Source: Flavobacterium sp. DG2-3
GTDB lineage: Bacteria > Bacteroidota > Bacteroidia > Flavobacteriales > Flavobacteriaceae
Length of the DNA: 46,430 bases
Direction of reading: 5' to 3'
Assembly: GCF_030730925.1 (NCBI RefSeq)
Contig: NZ_JAVAMB010000028.1
Span: 1 to 46,430 of the forward strand
Under the pieces are notes generated by a model. It made no database searches and was not told the DNA's origin. It was given only the letters and a program-made list of their open reading frames with translations. Made by a program: the position numbers and the translations under genes. Shown piece after piece: positions 17,346-24,900 of this stretch; within the stretch, counting starts at the first letter, position 1, and the number at the start of each line of letters is the position of its first letter.

Positions 17346-17522
17346 TCCCGAGACTTCGGGATTAATCCGTTGAAAATTGAACGTGATTATTCAAAAGTTC
17401 CGTAGGAACGATTCGTATTTACGAACAAAAATGTGTCGAGCCTACGGCTCTTTCTAATCTATCACATAAACCTAAACCGGATTAAAATCCGGCCCTACAA
17501 TATGTCGCCGAGCCGCCGGCTC
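17346..17522. repeat. Cluster of six short palindromes in a non-coding stretch
   Basis: Perfect small hairpins sit at 17346-17361 (TCCCGA/TCGGGA), 17397-17409 (GTTCC/GGAAC), 17412-17425 (TTCGTA/TACGAA), 17438-17450 (GAGCC/GGCTC), 17477-17492 (CCGGAT/ATCCGG) and 17510-17522 (GAGCC/GGCTC again). The stretch is more GC-rich than its surroundings and has no ORF. CCGTAGGAAC-type units recur in intergenic DNA of many Bacteroidetes, so this is probably an interspersed repeat element. Confidence 0.7.
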
Positions 17523-17646
17523 TCTTGTCGATTCTACTTTTATGCATGAAATAAAATCCAAATCCTAAAACATTTCCAAAAAATTCTATAACACATTTTC
17601 TTGATTCTTGAAGTAATTTTAGTATTGAACTTAAAAACTCAAAATC

Positions 17647-17820
17647 ATGCAAAATAAAATACTAAGATTGTTAATGGTATTTGTAATACTATTTTCATTT
17701 ACAAGCTGTGAAGTTATAGGAGACATTTTTAAAGCCGGAATGGGATTCGGAATCTTTATCGTAATTTTTGTTATTGCGATTATCATCTGGATTTTTGCCA
17801 AGATGTTCGGCAGCAAATAA
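17647..17820 (+). CDS. 57-aa small lipoprotein with a membrane segment
   Basis: The small gene begins ATG at 17647 and ends TAA at 17818-17820. Its protein starts with a lipoprotein signal (MVFVILFSFTSC, Cys21), then EVIGDIFKAGMGFG, then a strong hydrophobic helix (IFIVIFVIAIIIWIF), ending AKMFGSK. Very similar short proteins occur across flavobacteria and are often labelled phosphatidate cytidylyltransferase. That label cannot be right for 57 residues with no catalytic motif. A strong terminator follows 17 bp later, which supports a real monocistronic gene. Role unknown; an envelope-stress or phage-shock-like small protein is one guess. Confidence 0.75.
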   Translation: MQNKILRLLMVFVILFSFTSCEVIGDIFKAGMGFGIFIVIFVIAIIIWIFAKMFGSK

Positions 17821-17836
17821 TAATAAATAACAAAAT

Positions 17837-17881
17837 AAAAAATCCCAAATTCCAAGTTTAATATGGAATTTGGGATTTTTT
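17837..17881 (+). terminator. Strong terminator after the 57-aa lipoprotein
   Basis: An 18-nt perfect inverted repeat (17837-17854 with 17864-17881, core ATCCCAAATTCCA) has a 9-nt loop, A6 before and T7 after. It can act on both strands and sits between convergent genes. Confidence 0.9.
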
Positions 17882-17893
17882 TATGGTTGTTAA

Positions 17894-17923
17894 ACTTTGT
17901 CAAAGTTTAAAACTTGACAAAGT
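17894..17923 (-). terminator. Hairpin after the ABC-F gene
   Basis: A 10-bp perfect stem, ACTTTGTCAA (17894-17903) with TTGACAAAGT (17914-17923), has a 10-nt loop and lies about 53 bp past the ABC-F stop on the minus strand. The U-rich tail is weak, so termination may rely on the next hairpin (17837-17881) read in reverse. Confidence 0.5.
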
Positions 17924-17976
17924 GGGAAAACTCAAAGTTTGGAATTTGGAATTTCCAATATTGGAATTTTAAAAAA

Positions 17977-19596
17977 TTAAAGATTGTACATCTTTTTTCT
18001 TTGTTCCTGAATCTTTTCATCATCAAGATATTCGTCAAATGTCATGTAGCGATCGATAACTCCGTTTGGTGTTAACTCTACGATTCTGTTACCAACAGTT
18101 TGTGCAAACTCGTGGTCATGCGTTGTGAAGATTACAGAACCTTTAAAGTTTTTCAATGAATTATTGAAAGCTGTAATAGATTCCAAATCTAAGTGATTTG
18201 TTGGTTCGTCTAGCATTAAAACGTTTGCACGTTCCATCATCATTCTAGAAAGCATACAACGTACTTTTTCTCCTCCAGATAAAACTCTAGATGTTTTTAA
18301 AGCTTCTTCTCCAGAGAAAATCATTTTTCCTAAGAAACCACGAATAAAAACCTCATCGCGCTCTTCTTCTGTTTTAGCGTACTGACGTAACCAGTCCACT
18401 AAAGTCAAATCGTTTTCGAAGTATTTGTGGTTTTCAGCTGGCAAATACGCTTGGTTTGTTGTAATTCCCCAGTCGAAAGTTCCAGAATCTGCTTTTTGTT
18501 CTCCGTTTAAGATTTCATAGAAAGCTGTAGTTGCACGTGAATCTTTAGAGAAAAGAACGATTTTATCGCCTTTTGCCATATTCAAGTCCACATCTTTAAA
18601 TAAAACTTCTCCGTCTACAGAAGCCGCTAAGTTTTGAACATTCAAGATTTGATCTCCAGCCTCACGATCCTGATCGAAGATAATCGCAGGGTAACGACGG
18701 CTAGAAGGTTTGATTTCAGAAATGTTTAATTTCGAAATCATTTTTTTACGAGAAGTGGCTTGTTTCGATTTCGCCACGTTTGCGCTAAAACGACGAATAA
18801 ACTCTTCCAACTCTTGTTTCTTCTCTTCTGCTTTTTTGTTTTGCTGTGCACGCTGTTTTGCCGCTAATTGGCTAGACTCGTACCAAAACGTATAGTTTCC
18901 AGAATAATGATTGATTTTTCCAAAATCGATATCAGAAATATGTGTACAAACCGCATCTAAAAAGTGACGGTCGTGAGATACAACGATTACAGTGTTTTCG
19001 TAGTTTGCTAAGAAGTTTTCTAACCAAGCGATTGTCTCGAAATCCAAATCGTTGGTAGGCTCATCCATAATCAATACGTCAGGATTTCCGAAAAGTGCTT
19101 GCGCCAAAAGCACACGTACTTTCATTTTCCCTTCCATATCAGCCATTAAAGTATAATGATCTGCTTCTGTGATTCCTAAGTTAGATAACATCGAAGCCGC
19201 ATCAGAATCAGCATTCCAACCGTTCATTTCTTCAAACTGCACTTGCAATTCTCCAATTCGGTCAGCATTGGCATCATTATAATCTAAATAAAGTTCATCC
19301 ATTTCTTTTTTAACAGCATACAGAACTTTATTTCCCATTAAAACGGTTTCCAAAACAGTATGCTCGTCGAACATGTTGTGGTTCTGGTTTAAAACCGACA
19401 TACGTTTTCCCGGTTCTAAATGGATATGCCCAGAAGTCGGGTCCATATCGCCCGAAATGATTTTTAGAAAAGTAGATTTTCCAGCACCATTGGCTCCAAT
19501 AACTCCGTAAATGTTTCCATGAGTGAAAGTTGTATTTACTTCATCAAATAAAACTCTTTTACCAAATTGAACTGATAAATTATTGACTGTTAACAT
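17977..19596 (-). CDS. ABC-F family ATPase (YbiT-like) with a degenerate second Walker A
   Basis: The 539-aa soluble protein has two ABC domains and no membrane segments, as in the ABC-F translation factors that act on the ribosome. It resembles E. coli YbiT in length and in motifs. Domain 1 has Walker A GANGAGKST (34-42) and Walker B VLIMDEPTNDLD, but at the signature position it reads MADMEGKMKVRVLLAQ (151-166) instead of LSGGQ. The linker at about 230-305 is lysine-rich (RFSANVAKSKQATSRKK). Domain 2 has LSGGEK (439-444) and VLMLDEPTNHLD, but its Walker A region reads FSKDSRATTAF (349-359) with no GxxGxGK. One composite ATP site (Walker A1 with signature 2) is intact and the other is degenerate on both sides. 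It is a single gene with its own strong promoter. Confidence 0.9.
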   Translation of the reverse strand: MLTVNNLSVQFGKRVLFDEVNTTFTHGNIYGVIGANGAGKSTFLKIISGDMDPTSGHIHLEPGKRMSVLNQNHNMFDEHTVLETVLMGNKVLYAVKKEMDELYLDYNDANADRIGELQVQFEEMNGWNADSDAASMLSNLGITEADHYTLMADMEGKMKVRVLLAQALFGNPDVLIMDEPTNDLDFETIAWLENFLANYENTVIVVSHDRHFLDAVCTHISDIDFGKINHYSGNYTFWYESSQLAAKQRAQQNKKAEEKKQELEEFIRRFSANVAKSKQATSRKKMISKLNISEIKPSSRRYPAIIFDQDREAGDQILNVQNLAASVDGEVLFKDVDLNMAKGDKIVLFSKDSRATTAFYEILNGEQKADSGTFDWGITTNQAYLPAENHKYFENDLTLVDWLRQYAKTEEERDEVFIRGFLGKMIFSGEEALKTSRVLSGGEKVRCMLSRMMMERANVLMLDEPTNHLDLESITAFNNSLKNFKGSVIFTTHDHEFAQTVGNRIVELTPNGVIDRYMTFDEYLDDEKIQEQRKKMYNL

Positions 19597-19621
19597 GAAT
19601 GTCTTTTTAATTAATTTGGTG

Positions 19622-19653
19622 CAAAAGTAGTGAAAAAGGTTCTAAGTTGCAAA
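19622..19653 (-). promoter_or_regulatory. Consensus promoter for the ABC-F gene
   Basis: On the minus strand: TTTG (19653-19650), a 20-nt spacer, TACTTTTG (19629-19622). Both boxes are perfect and the leader is about 20 nt. The -33 box lies inside a GCAAAGATGCTAAG intergenic repeat of a type common in flavobacteria, so the repeat supplies half of the promoter. Confidence 0.7.
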
Positions 19654-19689
19654 GATGCTAAGTGGCTAAGGTTTTCTTGTTTTTTTTTG

Positions 19690-19970
19690 AACCATATAAG
19701 TCATGTAAGTTCATTTGATATACTGTTTGTGTTTTTAATCGCGCAAAGTCGCAGAAACGCAAAGTTTTTTTTTTTGAACCATATAAGTGATATAAGTTCA
19801 TTTGATATACTGTTTGTGTTTTTAATCGCGCAAAGTCGAAGAAACGCAAAGTTTTTTTTAAAACCATATAAGTCATGTAAGTTCATTTAATATACTTTGT
19901 GTTTTAATCTCGCAAAGTCGCAGAGACGCAAAGTTTTGTAAACCATATAAGTGATATAAGATATTTTAAG
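19690..19970. repeat. Three-and-a-bit tandem copies of a roughly 85-bp unit
   Basis: Units begin with AACCATATAAG at 19690, 19777, 19862 and 19941 (spacings 87, 85 and 79). Each full unit runs through GTAAGTTCATTT, TATACT, then GCGCAAAGTCGCAGAAACGC-like sequence and a T-run. The last copy keeps only its first 30 nt, which become the left arm of the inverted repeat 19939-20198. The small frames predicted here are by-products of the repeat and not genes. Confidence 0.85.
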
Positions 19971-20198
19971 TGTTGCGTATAGACGATTAACCATAGTTTG
20001 TCATCCTAAGGAACGAAGGATCTCCGCAAGTAGCTCGACAAGCAAAATCGCCAATCTTTGTAGAGTCCCTTATGGAGATCCTTCGTTCCTCAGGATGACA
20101 AAAAAGAGAAAACTTTGCGTCTGCTCCCGATAACTATCAGGATTGCGAGATTATTTCAACAATAAGCTTAAAATATCTTATATCACTTATATGGTTTA
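19939..20198. repeat. 260-bp element bounded by perfect 32-nt inverted repeats
   Basis: The arms at 19939-19970 and 20167-20198 are exact reverse complements (left arm begins TAAACCATATAAGTGATA). The right arm ends exactly on the stop codon (TAA read on minus, 20198-20196) of the thioredoxin-like gene. Inside is a second inverted repeat (19997-20102), and near the right arm an ACTTTGCGTCTGC segment matching in reverse the tandem-unit core. The form is MITE-like but there is no obvious target duplication. Confidence 0.8.
19997..20102. repeat. Inner 29-nt inverted repeat
   Basis: The arms at 19997-20025 and 20074-20102 match at 28 of 29 positions (TTTGTCATCCT, GGAACGAAGGATCTCC) around a 48-nt centre. 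This GTCATCCTGAGGAACGAAGG-type palindrome is a known kind of Bacteroidetes intergenic repeat and resembles the REP half-sites at 11754 and 13411 in its first bases. Confidence 0.8.
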
Positions 20199-20966
20199 AA
20201 AACGGCTTTCTTTTTCCAAAGCCACTTCTAGGCTTTCATAGTTGTTTAAAACCTTGGCGATTTTGCCTTCTTTGTTGAGAATGAAATGTGTTGGAAAGGC
20301 ATTCAGCTGTAATGTATTATTCATATATTCTTTCATGTTTGGAATAACAGAATAGGATAATGGTTTTCTAGCTAGAAAAGTCTTTAATTGTTCAGGAGTA
20401 TCTTCGGCGAGGCTTACAAAAACAATATCTTTTCTGTCTTTGTATTTTGCTACTAATGCATTTACGGCTGGAAATTCTTTGATACAGGCAGCGCAGTGAA
20501 TGTACCAACATTTTATCACAATGATTTTTCCTTTCATTGTTTCGTTTGAAACTTCATTTCCGTCTAAATCTTTAAATAAAAATTTCGGAAAAGGCTTTCC
20601 TTCCATTTCATAGTTTTTCAAAGCATCAAAAGCTTCTTGACTGATCGTGGCTTTGATACTGGTATCTGATTTTGGCTGAATTTTAAATAATTTATACTCG
20701 TAAATAGAATCTGCAGTCTTTAATCGGATTGGAATAAAATTTTCGTTTACCAGAATATTAAAAAAAGCTTCTTTTGAAATTTCTTTTGATGAAGCATCCA
20801 AAGCCGTAAAATCTCTAGAAAGCATTAGCGTTTTATTATAAGCCGACCAGCTTCCGTAAGTTTTCTGAATTTGAACGGGATCGACTTCTGGATTTCCGAA
20901 TTTGGTTTGGCTAATACAATTTGTAAAAATTAAAAGGAAAACTAAAAAAAGGATTGACTTTTTCAT
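20196..20966 (-). CDS. TlpA-like thioredoxin-fold lipoprotein
   Basis: The 256-aa protein has a lipoprotein signal (LLIFTNC, Cys17). After a roughly 105-residue N-terminal region comes a TlpA/AhpC-TSA-type thioredoxin fold: KPFPKFLFKDLDGNEVS, KGKIIVIKCWYIHCAACIKEFP with the redox pair Cys158-x-x-Cys161, and cis-proline 225 in LNAFPTHFIL. Such proteins are membrane-anchored thiol-disulfide oxidoreductases in the periplasm, often for cytochrome c maturation or disulfide reduction. The active site CAAC is non-standard but has both cysteines. Its partner is unknown. The stop codon lies in the arm of a 32-nt inverted repeat that probably acts as its terminator. It is 63 bp downstream of the DUF3592 gene. 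Confidence 0.88.
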   Translation of the reverse strand: MKKSILFLVFLLIFTNCISQTKFGNPEVDPVQIQKTYGSWSAYNKTLMLSRDFTALDASSKEISKEAFFNILVNENFIPIRLKTADSIYEYKLFKIQPKSDTSIKATISQEAFDALKNYEMEGKPFPKFLFKDLDGNEVSNETMKGKIIVIKCWYIHCAACIKEFPAVNALVAKYKDRKDIVFVSLAEDTPEQLKTFLARKPLSYSVIPNMKEYMNNTLQLNAFPTHFILNKEGKIAKVLNNYESLEVALEKESRF

Positions 20967-20991
20967 TAACTGAAATAAAACAAATAAATGG

Positions 20992-20999
20992 CAAAATTA
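20992..20999 (-). promoter_or_regulatory. Probable -7 element for the thioredoxin-like gene
   Basis: On the minus strand the sequence is TAATTTTG, an exact match to the -7 consensus, 26 bases before the start codon. No clear -33 TTTG is present at normal spacing. Confidence 0.45.
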
Positions 21000-21029
21000 C
21001 TTAAAAGTTTAGTCTTTTCTGTTGTGAAA

Positions 21030-21719
21030 TTAACTATTCACTTTAGGCAGAAAAGAAATGTCCATATAATATTTCTTTGGATTTGAAGGGTCAATCAGTA
21101 CTTTTATCTCTTCTGACAAAATGAAATCTGTTGGATTATACCAAATGTCTTCACTCTGGAATAAATGCATTTCGTTAGTTGCTGGATTGAGCCATTGACT
21201 GTAAATAACATACGGACTTCTTCCGTTTACTTTATAATTGTAATTAATATTTACATTATCAAATTTGGTTATAATAGATCTTCCGTTGAATTTTAAATCA
21301 TCTATTTTCTTTTCTTTCATTTTACCAAATAGAATAATTGAAAAACCTATTAAAAAGAAAATGCTACCTAAAATTCCTAAAATTAAAGGTGCAAGCCACA
21401 AAGAAGCAAATCCGTTAATATCGGCATCGTAAGGGTCTGCTGGATCGTAAAAAATCTCTACGGTTTCACCTTCATGATAACTTGGCGGATTACTGCTTAC
21501 CGATGAAGTAAATTCGATCTGCTTTCCTTCTTTTGTTGTATAAGAAACAACGGGCTTATAGGTTGTCGAGTTGTCCGATCTTGAAGGTATTAATGCTGTA
21601 ACAGTCCCCTGAACTTTTACTGCTCGATCTAAAAATGCTTGTTTGCTTTGGTAAAAGTAAAAGGCTCCAGCTAGTAATGCTAATCCAATAGTTAGAAATA
21701 CGTATTTTATGATTTTCAT
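21030..21719 (-). CDS. DUF3592 membrane protein
   Basis: The 229-aa protein has one hydrophobic segment at the N terminus (YVFLTIGLALLAGAFYFY) and another near the middle (LILGILGSIFFLIGFSIILF). Between them is the extracytoplasmic DUF3592 domain, with VQGTVTALIP, YKPVVSYTTKEG and GETVEIFYDPADPYDADI. The family is widespread and has no assigned biochemical function. The second part carries a similar beta-rich region with NPKKYYMDISFLPK. It is followed by the thioredoxin-like gene on the same strand, but that gene seems to have its own -7 box. Confidence 0.85.
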   Translation of the reverse strand: MKIIKYVFLTIGLALLAGAFYFYQSKQAFLDRAVKVQGTVTALIPSRSDNSTTYKPVVSYTTKEGKQIEFTSSVSSNPPSYHEGETVEIFYDPADPYDADINGFASLWLAPLILGILGSIFFLIGFSIILFGKMKEKKIDDLKFNGRSIITKFDNVNINYNYKVNGRSPYVIYSQWLNPATNEMHLFQSEDIWYNPTDFILSEEIKVLIDPSNPKKYYMDISFLPKVNS

Positions 21720-21793
21720 CTTTCTATTTTATTAATTGAAGTAAAAATATTAAAATAGATCATAAAAACAGGTTCGATTGTCTTTTTATGCCA

Positions 21794-21824
21794 TAAAAAA
21801 ACCTAGCAGTAAAACTACCAGGTT
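21794..21824 (-). terminator. Terminator of the chitin operon after chiA
   Basis: On the minus strand a 10-bp stem (two G-U pairs) formed by 21824-21815 and 21809-21800, with a 5-nt loop, is followed by a run of T. It lies about 142 bp past the chiA stop and is a good Rho-independent terminator for the minus-strand chitin operon. Confidence 0.7.
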
Positions 21825-21829
21825 CATAA

Positions 21830-21876
21830 TGCGTTTCTTTAGGCAAAAACCAAATAACAAATTACCTAAAGGCGCA
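21830..21876. repeat. Second hairpin downstream of chiA
   Basis: CTTTAGG (21837-21843) pairs with CCTAAAG (21865-21871), with an outer TGCG/CGCA pair (21830-21833 and 21873-21876). It lies between chiA and the terminator and may stabilise the 3' end of the message. Confidence 0.4.
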
Positions 21877-21965
21877 TTTATTCGAAATAAAAAAAGTTAA
21901 AAAATAAATAACCAAACTCAATTTTAACCGTCCCATCTTTTTATTTCTAAATTTTTAATCCTATT

Positions 21966-24900
21966 TTAGTTTAAAAAGTTCATCACTTTTAATGACTTTT
22001 TGTTTCCTGATTTGTCAGTTACAATCACAATAAACACTTGTTTACTTGAAAAACTTTGGCTGTTAAGCAAGATCTCTTTGTTGTTTTGAAGATTTCTCTG
22101 ACTTACCACATTCTGTCCAATTGTATTAAATACATCAACCTGAGCAATGTCTTCCGAATCATTTGACACAGACAAAGTGTTATTTTTAAAATACGCTAGT
22201 GTTGCATTATTTGTAGCTGAAATATCTTCAACCGCTAATGTTTTTGCAGTTGCTGATTGTGATGCAAAATAAGCCGCGTATGCTTTAGACAATTCAGATG
22301 AATTACCGCAAGAAGAGGCATCCCAGTTGACAGACCAAGTCATTAAACCTCTTAAAGAAGGATATGGACCACCTGGCTGCATCGTGTATGTTCTTCCTGA
22401 AAAATTAGTTCCATTTCTTAGATAATCCATAGCATTAATTCCTTCTGTCGGAGTCAAATAACCGCTACCTGCTGCACTTGGACAAGCTGGCAATGCGATA
22501 AGAACTTTTGAAGCTGGTAAACCATCAAAATGCATTCCTGTAGAAGCAATATTATACCCTTTTATGATCATATCAGTTAGAGCAGTTACCATGTTTGATT
22601 TCTTAGCTGTACCATAATACTGGCCGTCTAATCCGTTTTCTCCTCCTGTATTGTACAATTGTACCGCTAATAAATCCAATTCATTACGCAAGTTTTGAAT
22701 AATTGGCAAGAAAGAACCAAAAGTATCTGTATAAGTAGTGTAACCTCCTTGTACATATTGTGTTTCTGGAGCTGCAGTTAATAAAAATCCAGGACCATAG
22801 TAAGCTTTTAATTCTTTGAAAGCATCAACTACATTTTTTAATCTTGGATAAGCAGAAATACCTGCATAAGAAATATCTCTTAAGTTTCCTGCACTAAAAT
22901 TCATTGATCCGCCTTCGAAATCAATATCTACTCCATCAAACTGATACTCGTCAATAATGGCTTTTAGACCGTTAACAAAAATGTTTTTCTGAGTTACATT
23001 TTCCAAAACAACATGACCATTTTGACCTCCAATAGAAACAATAACTGGAACGCCACTATCTCTGAGGGATTTGATATCATTTTTCAACAATTGCTTATTG
23101 AAAACACCATTAGTTAGATATCTAGCGTCATTTGTAGTTAGTATTGGCGTATAACCATCACGATTAACAGTTTCTACGAAAGCATAATCGACTACATTAA
23201 ACTTGCTTCCTACTATTTGAGAAAAATATAAAAATGGCGCACCTGCATTTTCCCAAGAATGTGCGTATCCTAAAATAACTTTAGATGGAAGCGGGATAAA
23301 TCTATTAGTGCCTACTTGGGCAATTTTAATGGTATTGTTTAATGTAGTTATAGCAGACTTATTATCAGTTGCTTTAATTACAATTGGATAATCCTGATAA
23401 GCAGATGGCGTAAAATTATACGTATAAGTATTATTTATCCCTGCTGTCATGTTAAATGTACCTCCATTAATTGTAATTGTAACACCAGAAACTGTTCCGT
23501 CACTATCTACGGCTGTAACTGAAATTGGCACAGCTTGAAAAGAATTTTGGTATATCGTTGTATTCGATGGTGTATTCCAAGTAATTACAGGCGATGCATT
23601 AGGACATGTTGTTCCTGAACATTGTAAAGAGAACGTTTTTGTATTCTCTGCTGTCGCTCCGCTTGATGCTGTTACTGTTGCTTTTAATGTGTAATTTTTA
23701 TTAAAATCTGCTGCAACTGGCGTCCAGCTTGCCACATATTCTGATCCAGAAAGTGCTGCTGTAATATTTTGACCGTTGATGTTAAATACTACTGACGAAA
23801 TAGTTAAGCCAGAATCTACGCTTGCAGTTGCTTTTAACTGAATTGCTGTTCCTGGAGCAATAGCTACAGTTGCCGTTGAAGGTGCTGTAATAGTAACTTG
23901 TGGCGGAGTAACTGCGTTTCTGTTAAAATTATAAACTGTTGGCGTAGTCGGAACCGCAAAGTTTGCTAAATTATTTGGATAGTATGTTACTTCTCCATTT
24001 TGCCAAGAATTTAGTTTTAAACTTAAAATTTGCGTATAACCTGCTACAACTGAATCATCAAAGGCGTAATTTCCTGATGCATCTGTTGTTGCTAAAACAC
24101 TTTTCCAGTTATGAGTATTATCTGTCCAAGGCAGTACAATTTCTACTTTAGCATTGGCTACTGGAGCTGAACCATTTTTAACTGTTCCGCTAATTAAGTT
24201 TGTCGCTGCCGCCAATGCCATTCTTGACGTTGCAGTTGTATTAAAATTATAAACTGTTGGAGTTGAAGGAACAGGGAAGTTTGCCAAATTGTTTGGATAA
24301 TAATTCACCTCTCCGTTTGACCAAGTATTTAATTTTAAACTTGTAATAGTGGTGTAACCGTCTGTAACAGAATTGTCAAAACTGTATTTTCCTTGTGCAT
24401 CTGTTGTTGCAATAACGCTTTTCCAGTTATGAGCATTGTCTGTCCAAGGTAAAACCAATTCTACTTTTGCGCCCGCAATAGGAGTTGATCCGTTTTTAAC
24501 TGTTCCGCTGATTTTGCTTGAAGTTGAAACAACATCTTGTGTAAAATTTAGTGTTTTATTGGCATTCAAATTAGAATAAACAGTAGAAGCTGGAGTAAAA
24601 GTCTGACCTGTTAAAGCAGCTGTTACAGTGTAATTTCCGCCAGAAGGCAAACTTAAAGAATAAGCACCACTAGCATTCGTAACCGCTGTATAATTTCCTC
24701 CTGTAGAAGAAGCGGTAACTGTTACGCCAGAAACTGGAGTTGATCCGTTTAGAACTGTTCCGCTTACGGTGTAATTTACAACTACTGAACCTTGAGTAAA
24801 ATTCAACGTTTTATTAGCATCGATTGCATTGTAAACTGTTGAAGCTGGAGCATACGAGAATCCTGATTTTGCAGCTGTAACTGTAAAATTTAATCCCGCT

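Larger units (their letters stand above)
16842..17585 (+). repeat. 31-nt perfect direct repeat flanking a 0.7-kb block
   Basis: The copies at 16842-16872 and 17555-17585 are identical over 31 nt (beginning AATCCAAATCCTAAAACATT), with weaker similarity for about 10 nt beyond. Both run through an in-frame Ser-Lys-Ser-stop. Between them lie a frameshifted membrane-protein gene and a cluster of palindromes. The arrangement suggests a segmental duplication or an insertion bounded by a duplicated target. Confidence 0.75.

Noticed and set aside
19630..19890. Small frames of 60-86 aa on both strands in the ABC-F upstream region
   Set aside because: They are translations of the tandem repeat and repeat their own sequence; no start context or family match.
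19690..19970. Possible CRISPR-like array
   Set aside because: The units are about 85 bp and nearly identical through their whole length, with no unique spacers and no cas genes. It is a simple tandem intergenic repeat.
19939..20198. Insertion sequence
   Set aside because: It has long inverted repeats but only 260 bp, no transposase frame and no clear target duplication, so at most a MITE-like element.
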